From Prochlorococcus marinus XMU1404 (lineage in GTDB: Bacteria > Cyanobacteriota > Cyanobacteriia > PCC-6307 > Cyanobiaceae), in assembly GCF_017696175.1 (NCBI RefSeq), contig NZ_JAAORE010000001.1, forward strand, positions 372,001 through 436,000: a DNA stretch of 64,000 nucleotides, written 5' to 3'. This document shows positions 16,731 through 26,705 of this stretch, piece by piece. How positions within the stretch are numbered: the first letter of the stretch is position 1; every line of letters starts with the position of its first letter. Position numbers and translations under genes: made by a program. The notes under the pieces are model-generated. The model made no database searches and was not told the DNA's origin. It saw nothing but the letters and a program-made list of their open reading frames with translations.

Positions 16731-17543
16731 GTGACTGATAAAATTGCGATTATTGGTTTCGGAAATATTGCAAATGCTATAATAACTCCATTATTAGATA
16801 AAAAATTAATTCAGCCAGAGAATGTTTATTGTGTTGTAAACACAGAAAAAAGTTTAGAAAATATAAAAGAAACATACAAACATAATATAAACGTCTATAA
16901 ATCTAGTTCTAAAGATGCAAAGATAATTTGGGATTGTCAGGTTAAACTTCTCTCTATAAAACCTCAACATCTTAAAGATATAAGTGAGGCTAAAAATATA
17001 CAAACTAAGGATAATTTATTAGTCTCAATTCTTGCTGGAGTTTCAATAGATAGACTTAATCAAAAATTTCCCAACCATAAATGTGTGAGAGTAGTTACAA
17101 ATATTCCAATCACTGTTGGAAAGGGCTTAACAGGAATTGCTTGGGGTGAGAGAATTACTGAAGATCAGAAACAATTTACAAAAAAATTATTTGAAAATAC
17201 TAGTAAAATTTACGAATTTACTGAAGATTACCTAGACATATTTTTAGCTTTAACTTCTTCAGCACCTGCCATTATTGCTTTGATAATAGAATCTTTAAGT
17301 GATGGCGGTTTGAGTGGTGGATTACCAAAAATACTTTCAGAAGAACTCGTTATGGAGATGATATTAGGTACTGTAAGTCTAATCAAAGAAAAAAAAATAA
17401 CTACTTCTGAGCTTAAGAATTTAGTGACCTCTCCAGGCGGAACAACTATTTCTGCATTAAGGGTTTTAGAAAAAAAAAGTATAAGGTCTGCTTTAATTGA
17501 ATCAATAGTTTCGGCTAGTAATAGAAGTAAGGAGTTTCGCTAG
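16731..17543 (+). CDS. proC: Pyrroline-5-carboxylate reductase
   Basis: It reduces pyrroline-5-carboxylate to proline with NAD(P)H. The 270-residue protein opens with the Rossmann loop 'IAIIGFGNIANAII' and ends with the ProC signature 'LVTSPGGTTISALRVLE'. It has a GTG start. Its 3' end overlaps the convergent glycosyltransferase by four bases. Confidence 0.95.
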   Translation: MTDKIAIIGFGNIANAIITPLLDKKLIQPENVYCVVNTEKSLENIKETYKHNINVYKSSSKDAKIIWDCQVKLLSIKPQHLKDISEAKNIQTKDNLLVSILAGVSIDRLNQKFPNHKCVRVVTNIPITVGKGLTGIAWGERITEDQKQFTKKLFENTSKIYEFTEDYLDIFLALTSSAPAIIALIIESLSDGGLSGGLPKILSEELVMEMILGTVSLIKEKKITTSELKNLVTSPGGTTISALRVLEKKSIRSALIESIVSASNRSKEFR

Positions 17544-18706
17544 TTCTTGAAATTGTCTTTTAAGTTCATATAAACTTTCTCAAGAGAATTTATATTTTTA
17601 GTAATTGTATACCTCTCGAGTACTCTTTCTCTAGCTTTTTGGCCAAGATCCTTGGTAAATGAGGGGTGTTCGACAAGAATTGGGATTATAGTTTTTAGTT
17701 GTGCAGCCACATTATCAGTTGAAATTATTATTCCTGCCCCGTTATCTAAAACTTCACCATCAGCCCCAGCATCTGTTGCTACACATGCAGTTCCGGTAGA
17801 CATTGCCTCTAAAAGTGATAATGATAAACCTTCTACTAAGCTTGGTAAGAAAAATACTTCTGCTATTTGCATTATTGCTACTCTAGCTTCTAAATCTAAT
17901 TCGGCACCCCACCAAATTAATTTCTCTTTACTAAGGTTAGAAAAACTATTTTCAAGTGTTGGCTTCATTGGTCCATCTCCAACTATAACTAATTTGCAAT
18001 TATTGTTTTTTATTTGGCGCCAAGAACGTAAAAGTGCTTCGATATTTTTCTCATTTGCAATTCTTCCCATATATAAAAAGATTCTTTTATTTCCTAGTTT
18101 ATTTTTTATCTGATCATATTTTGTATTTTTTTTGTAAAAAGGTTTCCAAATATTTTCATTAACTCCGTTTGGAATAATTATTTGTTTTTCATTAGGTACT
18201 CCTAATTTCTTAAGAACATTTTTTTGAGGTTCAGAAAAAACGATTATTTTATCAAACTTTGCTAGTGACGGAGCATAAAGTTGATACGTTAATTGTTGAG
18301 TACTTGCCGTTAAATTTCTATTTTTAGCATCAAATGGTGGGTGAAATGTTCCTATAAGTGGAACATTAATTTCATTACAAAGCTCTGGTAGTCTAAAGTC
18401 TAAAGGGGATAAAGTTAGACTGGCATGGACGATATCGGGTTTTAATCTTTCTAGTGATAGCCTTAGCTCTTTTTCTGCTCTTGGGGAGGGTATTGTATAA
18501 ACCTGTGACTTAATTAAGTATGGGAGACTTACTTCAGGATCATTTGCCAGAAATAATGGTTTTGATGAATTTGAACTAGAGGGATTGTCGAAATGAATAA
18601 AACTAATTTTATGCCCTCTAGCCTTCAATTCCTCAGTAGTTGAATTACCATAAGTTACATTTCCACAAAAAGGAGATTTTTTACCCAACCAAGCAATATG
18701 AACCAC
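17540..18706 (-). CDS. GT4-family glycosyltransferase (group 1)
   Basis: This is a 388-residue GT-B fold enzyme. The N-terminal half has 'IAWLGKKSPFCGNVTYG' and 'GTFHPPFDAKNRNLT'. The donor-binding C-terminal half has 'IPNGVNENIWKP', 'YMGRIANEKNIEALL' and the E-x7-E motif 'EGLSLSLLEAMSTGTACVAT'. GT4 enzymes transfer sugars from nucleotide donors. The acceptor is not evident; the family could serve glycolipid synthesis (digalactosyldiacylglycerol is one candidate in cyanobacteria) or polysaccharide synthesis. It is last in the hpf-deoC-recO run, 85 bases after recO. Confidence 0.88.
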   Translation of the reverse strand: MVHIAWLGKKSPFCGNVTYGNSTTEELKARGHKISFIHFDNPSSSNSSKPLFLANDPEVSLPYLIKSQVYTIPSPRAEKELRLSLERLKPDIVHASLTLSPLDFRLPELCNEINVPLIGTFHPPFDAKNRNLTASTQQLTYQLYAPSLAKFDKIIVFSEPQKNVLKKLGVPNEKQIIIPNGVNENIWKPFYKKNTKYDQIKNKLGNKRIFLYMGRIANEKNIEALLRSWRQIKNNNCKLVIVGDGPMKPTLENSFSNLSKEKLIWWGAELDLEARVAIMQIAEVFFLPSLVEGLSLSLLEAMSTGTACVATDAGADGEVLDNGAGIIISTDNVAAQLKTIIPILVEHPSFTKDLGQKARERVLERYTITKNINSLEKVYMNLKDNFKN

Positions 18707-18791
18707 ATTAATTGAATTAACTACTTATTAAGTTAACAGTAAGAGCCCCAAAGAACATAATTTTGAAATTTGTTAATGGTCCATCAATATG

Positions 18792-19577
18792 CTAAGAATA
18801 TAATTCTTTCAACATTTTTAGTGAAGATATATCTTTCTCTAGTTGAGTAGAGATCCAAGTTTCAATAATAAATAATATTTTAAGCCAAACTTTTTTTGGA
18901 CCCAATAACTCTCCATTTGATTTTATTGGTAATTCGGGGAAGAGCAGTCTCTGTATTAAAGCAACTTCAGATGCATTAATTTTTAGATTACTTTGGGGAT
19001 CTTCGATGGTTGAAAATCCTTCACTTGGCAAATAATAACAATTCCATTTCCAATTTCCTAAAGGGGGAATAATAGGCGCTCCCGTTTTACAACAATGATG
19101 AATTGGTAAATTAATCCCCCCGATTGCTAAAAGATGGATTAAAGATTGCATACTAATTGAAAGGATTTTAAAATCTTCTTCTTTAGAAACTTCATATAAA
19201 TAAATTCTATCTAAATGAGCAAGAACACAAGTTAAATAGTTTTGCTGTTGGTCATTATTCCCTATTAATAAGAATGTTAATTCAGTTATTGCTTGTGCGG
19301 CTGCAAGACATTCAATATTTTTTCCTAAACCAGAATAACTTTTTAATATTTTAATTTGACGTACAGATTTAAGATTTCTTTTGCCAAAAATCTGCAAACT
19401 TAAATATGTTAAGGGAGTGGCTGCCGCAAGACTACTTTTTGGACGTCTAGCCCCAGGCACTGCTAATCTAACAATCCCTTGCTCATCTGTAAGGATAGTA
19501 ATTATTCTATCATTCTCACCTAATGGAGTAGCTTTAATACATAAACCTTCTAATCTAAACTCACCAGAACCAGACAT
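18792..19577 (-). CDS. recO: DNA repair protein RecO
   Basis: RecO anneals single strands and loads RecA with RecR. The 261-residue protein has the RecO N-terminal OB fold ('GLCIKATPLGENDRIITILTD', 'RLAVPGARRPKSSLAAATPL') and an all-helical C-terminal domain. A short 'HHCCKTGAPI' segment is a remnant of the zinc-finger region; only the first cysteine pair survives. It starts directly after the deoC-like stop. Confidence 0.93.
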   Translation of the reverse strand: MSGSGEFRLEGLCIKATPLGENDRIITILTDEQGIVRLAVPGARRPKSSLAAATPLTYLSLQIFGKRNLKSVRQIKILKSYSGLGKNIECLAAAQAITELTFLLIGNNDQQQNYLTCVLAHLDRIYLYEVSKEEDFKILSISMQSLIHLLAIGGINLPIHHCCKTGAPIIPPLGNWKWNCYYLPSEGFSTIEDPQSNLKINASEVALIQRLLFPELPIKSNGELLGPKKVWLKILFIIETWISTQLEKDISSLKMLKELYS

Positions 19578-20237
19578 TCAAATACCTTTTATTTCTTGAA
19601 AAATCTCACAAAAATTGGAAGTACCTACGCAATTAATTCCTGCATCGAACAAATCAATAACTTGGACAAGTTTTTTTATACCACCTACAATTTTAATCTG
19701 ATTTTGGTTCCCTATCAATTTTAATATGTCTGCCACATCATTCGATGAAATAGGAGACCCAAAACCGTCTCCGAATTGAAAATTCTTTATTCCTAGTTCT
19801 AAAGATATTTCTATCGCATTGTACAAAATTTCTTCTTGTAATTTTAATTTATTTATAATTATTGTAACTGGTAAACCTGATAGCTTAACTTGCTCAATTT
19901 CAGCAGCAAAAGTTTCTAAATTCCTTTTGGATAAACTGATGAAGTTTGGGATATATTCAATTCCATTTGCACCTTTATCTTTTGCAAAATAAACAAATTC
20001 TTCAATAAATGAAACCGGTAAATCTGCTAAAGGATAAGAAATGAGTGCGTTTATATTTGCGTCGTAATTACCCAAATAGTGCTTGAAATAAGCAAGATAA
20101 TTAAGTGAAGTAGAAATATTCTTGAGATTATATTTTTTTATTAAGTCGCAATTTGTGCAGAAATCATCCCAGGTTAGGTATGGGTTAATAATAATTGCAT
20201 GAATTTTTTCGTTTAATTCATATTCAATATTTGGCAT
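19578..20237 (-). CDS. deoC: Deoxyribose-phosphate aldolase family protein
   Basis: The 219-residue TIM-barrel protein resembles DeoC, which cleaves 2-deoxyribose-5-phosphate to acetaldehyde and glyceraldehyde-3-phosphate. Visible are 'ISYPLADLPVSF', the 'KNFQFGDGFGSP' strand and 'IKIVGGIKKL', the site of a phosphate-binding glycine pair. The canonical Schiff-base lysine block (K-T-S-T-G-F) is replaced by 'FQFGDGFG', so aldolase activity is doubtful. It lies between hpf and recO with no spacing to recO. Confidence 0.8.
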   Translation of the reverse strand: MPNIEYELNEKIHAIIINPYLTWDDFCTNCDLIKKYNLKNISTSLNYLAYFKHYLGNYDANINALISYPLADLPVSFIEEFVYFAKDKGANGIEYIPNFISLSKRNLETFAAEIEQVKLSGLPVTIIINKLKLQEEILYNAIEISLELGIKNFQFGDGFGSPISSNDVADILKLIGNQNQIKIVGGIKKLVQVIDLFDAGINCVGTSNFCEIFQEIKGI

Positions 20238-20244
20238 TGAAAAG

Positions 20245-20829
20245 TTATTTAGATTGAATCAGTCCATAACCTCCATGATTCCTCTTATAAATAACTTGAA
20301 GTTCATTATTTTTCTTATTTCGGAAAACATAAAAATCATGATCAATTAGTTCTAATTGTTTTCTTGCTTCTTCTGATGAAATTGGATTCATTTCAAAGTA
20401 TTTATTTTTTATCGATGGCTCAGGCAGACTTGCTTTTATTCCTTCTTTAAGGAAATTTTCATCTAAAAATCTTGATTCCATATTTTCAATTCGGAAAGAC
20501 TCTTTATTTTTAAATTGATTATTATGGATTGTTTTATTGTTTCTTTCTTTGTATTTACGTAATTTTCTACAAAGTTTATTTGAAACTAAATCAATGCTTG
20601 AGTACAGATTTTCAGTTTTTTCTTCAGCTCTAATTACAATACCATTCGCAAAAATTGTAACTTCTGCAGTTTGGAACGAGACTCTTGGATTCTTTTCTAT
20701 TGAAAGGTGTATATCTGCTTCTTTAACGATATCCTTATAGTGATGTGTTGCTTTTTCTATCTTTGCCTCAGTATATTCTTTTAATGCTCCAGTGAGCTCA
20801 AGATTTTTCCCATGGATTAAAATTTTCAT
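20245..20829 (-). CDS. hpf: Long-form ribosome hibernation promoting factor (LrtA)
   Basis: The 194-residue protein has an N-terminal S30AE domain (about 1-100, 'ILIHGKNLELTGALKEYTEA', 'DLVSNKLCRKLRKYKER') that fills the decoding channel. A linker leads to a C-terminal dimerisation domain ending 'NELQVIYKRNHGGYGLIQ'. This two-domain form makes 100S ribosome dimers. In cyanobacteria it is LrtA, a light-repressed transcript. It leads the deoC-recO-glycosyltransferase run. Confidence 0.93.
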   Translation of the reverse strand: MKILIHGKNLELTGALKEYTEAKIEKATHHYKDIVKEADIHLSIEKNPRVSFQTAEVTIFANGIVIRAEEKTENLYSSIDLVSNKLCRKLRKYKERNNKTIHNNQFKNKESFRIENMESRFLDENFLKEGIKASLPEPSIKNKYFEMNPISSEEARKQLELIDHDFYVFRNKKNNELQVIYKRNHGGYGLIQSK

Positions 20830-20873
20830 AACAAATCTAAAAATATTTACTTACTTTCTAAATCTACTTAAAT

Positions 20874-21524
20874 ATGCTTAATAGAACAGCAATAATTAAA
20901 CAACCTGATAAGATTTCTTCTTTTAATGATGTTTATAAATTACAAAAAGAATATCAGGAGGCATTGATTTTAGATAACTCTAACCCTGATTTTATTTGGA
21001 TAGGGGAGCATCAACTCTGTTATACGTTGGGTAGAGGATCTAATTATGATAATTTATTATTTTCTCTGAATGATGATAAATATGATGTTTTTAAGATTGA
21101 TAGAGGTGGTGAGGTTACTTGCCATATGCCAGGACAATTAGTAACGTATTTGGTTGTAGATTTGAAAAATTTTAATAAAGATTTAAATTGGTATTTAAGA
21201 AAAATTGAAGAAATTATTATAAAAATTCTTGGAGTTTTTAATATAAATTGTCACTCTAGAAAAGGATTTACTGGTGTTTGGATAGGAAATAAGAAAATTG
21301 CTTCAATTGGCATTGGTTGTAAAAGATGGATTACAATAAATGGATTTTCAATCAATATTGACTGCGAATTAGAAAACTTTAATAAAATTGTTCCTTGTGG
21401 AATAGAAAATTGTCTTATGGCAAATATGATTGATTACAACAAAAATTTAAATATTCATGAAGTCAAGAGAATTGTTAAAAAAATCATTAAGGAAGAATTT
21501 AATTTTGATTTTGTATCAAAATAG
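20874..21524 (+). CDS. lipB: Octanoyl-[ACP]:protein octanoyltransferase
   Basis: LipB moves octanoate from acyl carrier protein to lipoyl domains, such as that of PdhC at 24195. The 216-residue protein has '[13 protein letters not shown]', '[15 protein letters not shown]', the catalytic Lys in '[13 protein letters not shown]' and catalytic Cys in 'IVPCGIEN'. It is divergent from hpf across 44 bases and close to the acyl-ACP synthetase gene, consistent with fatty-acyl metabolism. Confidence 0.95.
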   Translation: MLNRTAIIKQPDKISSFNDVYKLQKEYQEALILDNSNPDFIWIGEHQLCYTLGRGSNYDNLLFSLNDDKYDVFKIDRGGEVTCHMPGQLVTYLVVDLKNFNKDLNWYLRKIEEIIIKILGVFNINCHSRKGFTGVWIGNKKIASIGIGCKRWITINGFSINIDCELENFNKIVPCGIENCLMANMIDYNKNLNIHEVKRIVKKIIKEEFNFDFVSK

Positions 21525-21551
21525 AAATTAAAATTTCAAAATCAATTTAGT

Positions 21552-23495
21552 ATGGGTGATTTAGCGTATTGGCCTTCAGCCAAACCTCTCTCTAAAAAAG
21601 ATAAATTTGCTAAAAATAGAGATTTTATTAAGAACCTTAATCATATAGATCAAATTTGGGAAAAATTAAAATTTAAATGTGGTGATACCTTAGCTGTTTG
21701 CGATTTAAGAGGAAAATACAAAGAAAAAATTTCTTATTCTGAGCTGGCTGATTTAATAACAAAAGTCTCTTTTTCTTTTAAAAATTATGGTTTAGCAAAG
21801 GGGGATGTAGTTACTGTAATATCTGAAAATTCTCCAAGATGGCTAGTAGTAGATCAAGGCTTAATGCGTTTAGGAGCTATAAATGCAGTGAGAGGTATTA
21901 ATTCTCCTTCAGTAGAATTAGATTATATTATTGAACACTCTAATTCAGTAGGTCTAATAGTTCAATCTAAGGAGATTTGGCTAAAGTTAAAAAACAAAGA
22001 AGAATTAAAAAAAAGACTGAAATTTGTAATTAATTTAGAAGATGAACAATTTGAAAGTTTAATAAGTTGGAATCAATTTATAAGTGCATCAGAAAAAGAA
22101 AATTCACAAAGTAATAATCTTGAAAAATTTAATCCAAAAATTGATGATGTCGCTACTATTCTTTACACTTCTGGGACGACAGGAAAACCTAAAGGTGTCC
22201 CGTTGACTCATGCAAATTTTTTACATCAAATAATCAATTTAGCCTATATCGCTGATCCAGAACCTGGGACCGCTGTATTAAGCGTATTGCCTATATGGCA
22301 TTCTTATGAGAGGAGTGCTGAATACTTCTTTTTTTCATGTGGTTGTTCTCAATACTATACAATTCCTAAATTCCTTAAAGATGATATTACACAAATAAAA
22401 CCTGTTGTCATGGCTACTGTACCAAGACTATGGGAGGCAATACATGATGGTTTTTTTCAGGCGTTGAAAAAAATGCCTTCCAAAAAGCAAAAACTTATTA
22501 AGTTGTTGATAAGTAATAGTTCAGTTTTTAAAAGAAGTCTAAGAAAGATAAGAAATTTAGATATCAATCAAATAACCTTTAAATCAAAAATCCCCTTAAT
22601 GGTTTCTGTTATTAGCCGATATCCTTTACATAAATTGTCTACTATTTTTTTATGGCCGAATATTCTTAGACAACTATGCGGAGAAAAACTGAAATTTCCC
22701 ATTAACGGCGGAGGTGCATTGCCAGAACATGTGGATCTTTTTTTTGAATCTTTAGGTGTAGATGTTTTGGTGGGATATGGACTCACAGAAACTAGTCCAG
22801 TATTAACTTGTAGGAGAAGAGAATTAAATGTTAGAGGATCATCCGGTCAGCCTTTAGCATTTACTGAAATCAAAATAGTGAATGATGAGAAAAAAAAGAT
22901 TCTGAATTTCAGAGAAGTCGGAAAAATTCTTGTTAAGGGGCCACAAGTAATGAAAGGTTATCTTAATAATGAATTAGCTACAAAAGATGTTTTATCCAAG
23001 GATGGTTGGTTTGATACTGGTGATTTAGGTTTTCTAATACCAAATGGTTCCCTTTTTATAACAGGAAGAGCCAAGGATACAATAGTGCTATCAAGTGGTG
23101 AAAATATAGAACCGAATCCGCTGGAGACCGAAATCCTTAGTTCTGAATTTATTAATCAAATTCAACTAGTAGGACAAGATAAGAAATGTTTAACAGCCCT
23201 TGTAGTGCCTAATGTCGAATTGGTTAAAAACAAGTTTTTGGAAGGAGACCTTTCAAAATTAAACCTAAATAAGAATATTGGAACATTTTTTAAATCACAA
23301 ATTAATAATTTGCTTAAAAGTCGATTAGGAGCAAGATCAGAAGAACAAATATTAGATTGTTATTTTGTTGATGCCTTTACTTTAGAAAATGGCTTGTTGA
23401 CGCAAACTCTTAAACAAAAAAGAAAAGAAATAGAAAAAAAGTATTTATTACAAATAGAAAATATGTATGAACAGAAATTTAGTAAGAAAAATTGA
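21552..23495 (+). CDS. aas: Long-chain acyl-ACP/acyl-CoA synthetase (AMP-binding)
   Basis: The 647-residue ANL-family ligase activates free fatty acids through acyl-AMP. The P-loop motif is 'TILYTSGTTGKPKGVP' near residue 205, the AMP motif 'GYGLTETSPVLT' near 415, and the C-terminal hinge and Lys domain include 'WFDTGDLGF' and 'ITGRAKDTIVLSSGE'. In cyanobacteria the single enzyme of this kind is normally an acyl-ACP synthetase that recycles membrane fatty acids. It follows lipB by 27 bases. Confidence 0.92.
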   Translation: MGDLAYWPSAKPLSKKDKFAKNRDFIKNLNHIDQIWEKLKFKCGDTLAVCDLRGKYKEKISYSELADLITKVSFSFKNYGLAKGDVVTVISENSPRWLVVDQGLMRLGAINAVRGINSPSVELDYIIEHSNSVGLIVQSKEIWLKLKNKEELKKRLKFVINLEDEQFESLISWNQFISASEKENSQSNNLEKFNPKIDDVATILYTSGTTGKPKGVPLTHANFLHQIINLAYIADPEPGTAVLSVLPIWHSYERSAEYFFFSCGCSQYYTIPKFLKDDITQIKPVVMATVPRLWEAIHDGFFQALKKMPSKKQKLIKLLISNSSVFKRSLRKIRNLDINQITFKSKIPLMVSVISRYPLHKLSTIFLWPNILRQLCGEKLKFPINGGGALPEHVDLFFESLGVDVLVGYGLTETSPVLTCRRRELNVRGSSGQPLAFTEIKIVNDEKKKILNFREVGKILVKGPQVMKGYLNNELATKDVLSKDGWFDTGDLGFLIPNGSLFITGRAKDTIVLSSGENIEPNPLETEILSSEFINQIQLVGQDKKCLTALVVPNVELVKNKFLEGDLSKLNLNKNIGTFFKSQINNLLKSRLGARSEEQILDCYFVDAFTLENGLLTQTLKQKRKEIEKKYLLQIENMYEQKFSKKN

Positions 23496-23533
23496 TTTGT
23501 TCTTTCTATATTGAAAAGGTAATTTAACTTTTT

Positions 23534-23977
23534 ATGGAAACAAAAAACTCAATATCTATAAAGCGCTCAATAGCTATTAAAGCTATAGTTACTCCAACTT
23601 GGAAGGAAGATGCTGAAAAAGAATTAAGTAAAGCAATTTCAAACATTGACCAGCAATTATCTCAACTTGAGCAAGAGGGGCAGCAAATAGTAAATAACAT
23701 TAGATCTCAATCGGTTAACCCTCTAGATCCAAGAGTTCAAGAACAGGTTAGTCAGGTGCAACAACAAGTCGCAGCAAAACGAAATGAAATTGAAGAACAA
23801 AAAAGAAATCTACTTCAACAACAGAGTCAAGTTCGCGAATTAAAAATGGACGAAATTGTTGATCAAGGGCAAGTGGATAGTTTCTGTGATGTCACTGTGG
23901 GCGACAATCTTATTGAAAAAATGCAAGTCTCGATTACCGTTAAAGATGGAGTTATTCAATCTATAGATAATAATTAA
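23534..23977 (+). CDS. YlqD-family protein
   Basis: The 147-residue protein is typical of the YlqD family. A short basic N-terminal strand region is followed by a Gln/Glu-rich coiled coil (about 25-105), then a small beta domain, 'FCDVTVGDNLIEKMQ', ending 'VTVKDGVIQSIDNN'-like. Function is unknown. It lies downstream of the acyl-ACP synthetase and is read alone. The family call is firm; no activity can be stated. Confidence 0.85.
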   Translation: METKNSISIKRSIAIKAIVTPTWKEDAEKELSKAISNIDQQLSQLEQEGQQIVNNIRSQSVNPLDPRVQEQVSQVQQQVAAKRNEIEEQKRNLLQQQSQVRELKMDEIVDQGQVDSFCDVTVGDNLIEKMQVSITVKDGVIQSIDNN

Positions 23978-24099
23978 AGGAAAGATTTAGTATTTTTTAT
24001 AAAAATAAGTAAATTTTAATTGCAAAAGTTTTAAATTCTTATCGATCTAAATTATTACTTTCTTAAGTTTTAAGAGTTCCCACTGTGAGCATGATTTCG

Positions 24100-24105
24100 T
24101 ATAAT
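24100..24105 (+). promoter_or_regulatory. Probable -10 box of pdhC
   Basis: TATAAT lies in the 217-base gap before pdhC, about 90 bases upstream of its ATG, so a leader of about 80 bases is predicted. No strong -35 is evident, as is usual in Prochlorococcus. Confidence 0.4.
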
Positions 24106-24194
24106 TAGATCAAGAGTTAAAAGGGTTCTTAATCATAAAAACTTTTGAAAGTTTGGTAAAAATCCCTTAAAACTTATGCAATAACAATTTTCTT

Positions 24195-25562
24195 ATGTCT
24201 CACGAAATATTCATGCCTGCCTTGAGTTCTACTATGACGGAGGGCAAGATTGTGGAATGGTTGAAAAATCCGGGAGATAAGGTTGAAAGAGGCGAATCTG
24301 TCCTGGTTGTTGAATCTGACAAGGCAGATATGGATGTTGAATCTTTTCAAGATGGATATCTTGCAGCAGTTTTAATGCCTGCCGGCAGCACTGCACCTGT
24401 TGGAGAAACTATTGGACTCATTGTAGAAAATGAGGATGAGATAGCTTCTGTTCAAGAACAAAATAAAGGGAATCAACCCGAAGTCTCTAGTTCTGACCAA
24501 CTTGAATTGGTAAGCAATAAAACCAAAGAAAAACCAGTAGTCCAGACTGAAAATATTAATAAAGAAGCTGAAGAAGTCGTCTTAAAGAGTGAAAAGCCTT
24601 TACCATCTTTTAATACTGATCAAATTAATGCCGCTACAAGTAATGTTTCTTCGAGGATAATTGCATCTCCAAGAGCTAAAAAACTAGCCTCTCAAATGGG
24701 TGTTGATTTAGCAAAGGTTCATGGATCTGGCCCTCACGGAAGGATTCAAGCCGATGATATTTTAAAAGCTAATGGCCAACCTGTCTCTATACCATGGATA
24801 GGCGAAGGTGATTCTCCTGCAAGTATTCCTGGTGCAAATTTGGGAGTTGAAAGTAAACTAGAAACTTCAGGACATAGTTTTGGTAATCCTGGAGAAACAG
24901 TTCAATTTAATACTCTTCAAAAAGCGGTAAATAAAAATATGGAATCTAGTTTAGATGTTCCATGTTTTAGGGTGGGTTACTCTATTAATACAGATAAATT
25001 AGATAATTTCTACAAAAAGGTAAAAGAGAACGGAGTGACTATGACTGCTTTACTTGTAAAGGCAGTTGCGAAGACATTAAAGAAACACCCTCAAGTTAAC
25101 TCAAGCTTTTCAGAAAATGGAATTTCTTATCCAGAAAATATAAATATTGCTGTTGCTGTTGCGATGGAAGATGGGGGACTAATAACTCCAGTATTAAAAG
25201 AACCATGCAATACTGATTTATTTGAATTATCTAGGGAATGGAAAGATCTCGTAAAAAGATCGAGATCAAAACAATTAGAACCAGATGAATACTCAACGGG
25301 AACATTTACCTTATCTAACCTTGGTATGTTTGGTGTTGATAGATTTGACGCAATACTACCCCCAGGAACCGGTGCGATCTTAGCGATAGCGTCATCGAAA
25401 CCAACTGTTGCAGCTAATAGTGATGGTTCAATATCTGTTAAAAAAATAATGCAGGTAAATCTTACAGCTGATCACAGAGTTATCTATGGAGCTGATGGTG
25501 CTTCATTCTTGAAAGACTTGGCCTACCTGATTGAAAATGAGCCAGAGACACTTGTATCTTAA
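24195..25562 (+). CDS. pdhC: Pyruvate dehydrogenase E2, dihydrolipoamide acetyltransferase
   Basis: The 455-residue E2 transfers acetyl from lipoamide to CoA. It has one N-terminal lipoyl domain (lipoyl Lys in 'VESDKADMDVES', near residue 43), an E3-binding domain at about 153-190 ('IIASPRAKKLASQMGVDL', 'GSGPHGRI') and the catalytic domain to the end. The catalytic His lies in 'ADHRVIYGADGASFL', the plastid/cyanobacterial variant of DHRxxDG. queA follows six bases later. Confidence 0.96.
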   Translation: MSHEIFMPALSSTMTEGKIVEWLKNPGDKVERGESVLVVESDKADMDVESFQDGYLAAVLMPAGSTAPVGETIGLIVENEDEIASVQEQNKGNQPEVSSSDQLELVSNKTKEKPVVQTENINKEAEEVVLKSEKPLPSFNTDQINAATSNVSSRIIASPRAKKLASQMGVDLAKVHGSGPHGRIQADDILKANGQPVSIPWIGEGDSPASIPGANLGVESKLETSGHSFGNPGETVQFNTLQKAVNKNMESSLDVPCFRVGYSINTDKLDNFYKKVKENGVTMTALLVKAVAKTLKKHPQVNSSFSENGISYPENINIAVAVAMEDGGLITPVLKEPCNTDLFELSREWKDLVKRSRSKQLEPDEYSTGTFTLSNLGMFGVDRFDAILPPGTGAILAIASSKPTVAANSDGSISVKKIMQVNLTADHRVIYGADGASFLKDLAYLIENEPETLVS

Positions 25563-25568
25563 ATTTAA

Positions 25569-26705
25569 TTGATTTCTCAAATTAATAATGAAGGAAGAGA
25601 TTATAAGCTTGAAGCTTATGATTACTTTCTAGATCCTTCATTAATTGCTAGTAAACCTTCTGCAATAAGGCATGAATCAAGATTGATGATAGTTAGAAAT
25701 AGTGTTTTAGAAGAGAATTGCTTAACTAATAAATTTACCAAGAATCTTTTAGATGAATTTAGAAAAGGCGATCTTGTGGTTGTAAATAATACTAAAGTAA
25801 TGAAGGCAAGGTTAAAGGTTGAATTAGAAAATAGGACTTTAGTCGAATTACTAGTCTTAGAAAGATCCCATGAATGTGTTTGGTTATGTTTGGCAAAGCC
25901 AGCGAAAAAGTTAAAAATAAATAGAAAAATAATTTTAAAATTTCCTTCTGCACAAGATATTAATTTGATGGTTGATGGGGTTGATGAAGAAACTGGAGGG
26001 AGATTTATTAAATTTCCTGAAAATATAATTGATCTCAATTCAATGAATGACCTTCTTGATAAATACGGGGAAATACCTCTACCGCCTTATATAAAAAATT
26101 CCGAAGAAGAATCTTTTCATGAGAATAGTTATCAAACTGAGTATGCAACTAATCCAGGGGCCGTTGCCGCGCCAACTGCTGGTTTACACTTAAGCAAAAG
26201 TCTTCTTTCCAATTTAAAAAAAAAAGGAGTAATAATTTTACCGATAACTTTGCACGTGGGCTATGGAACATTCAAACCAATTGATCAAGAAGATCTAAGT
26301 GACTTAAAACTTCATAAAGAATGGGTAAGTGTTAATAAGGAAGTAGTGGAGGAAATTAAAAGAATAAAAAAAACAGATAGAAGAATTATTGCTATTGGGA
26401 CAACTAGCGTAAGAGCTCTTGAAAGTTGTTATTCTCACGAAATTAATGACTTTATTCCCATAGCGAAATACGTGGATTTAGTAATTAAGCCTGGTTATGA
26501 ATTTAAGGTAGTTGATGGGTTATTAACTAATTTTCATCTTCCTAAAAGTTCATTATTACTATTAGTAAGTGCAATGATTGGTAGAGAAAGATTATTAAAT
26601 TTGTATAAAAAAGCCATAAAAGAAAAATTTAGATTTTTCTCTTATGGCGATGCTATGTATATTTCACCAGATTCATTACTGGAGAAAAATAGATTTAGGC
26701 TTTGA
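25569..26705 (+). CDS. queA: S-adenosylmethionine:tRNA ribosyltransferase-isomerase
   Basis: QueA builds epoxyqueuosine at the tRNA wobble position from preQ1 and the ribosyl group of SAM. The 378-residue protein has '[15 protein letters not shown]', 'HVGYGTFKP', '[13 protein letters not shown]' and '[17 protein letters not shown]'. It begins with TTG, giving an N-terminus slightly longer than usual. The 3' end overlaps the convergent cysK gene by 11 bases. Confidence 0.95.
   Translation: MISQINNEGRDYKLEAYDYFLDPSLIASKPSAIRHESRLMIVRNSVLEENCLTNKFTKNLLDEFRKGDLVVVNNTKVMKARLKVELENRTLVELLVLERSHECVWLCLAKPAKKLKINRKIILKFPSAQDINLMVDGVDEETGGRFIKFPENIIDLNSMNDLLDKYGEIPLPPYIKNSEEESFHENSYQTEYATNPGAVAAPTAGLHLSKSLLSNLKKKGVIILPITLHVGYGTFKPIDQEDLSDLKLHKEWVSVNKEVVEEIKRIKKTDRRIIAIGTTSVRALESCYSHEINDFIPIAKYVDLVIKPGYEFKVVDGLLTNFHLPKSSLLLLVSAMIGRERLLNLYKKAIKEKFRFFSYGDAMYISPDSLLEKNRFRL

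Noticed and set aside
17652-18113. Plus-strand frame of 153 codons opposite the glycosyltransferase
   Set aside because: Antisense shadow of a clear GT4 gene; its serine/alanine-rich product has no family features.
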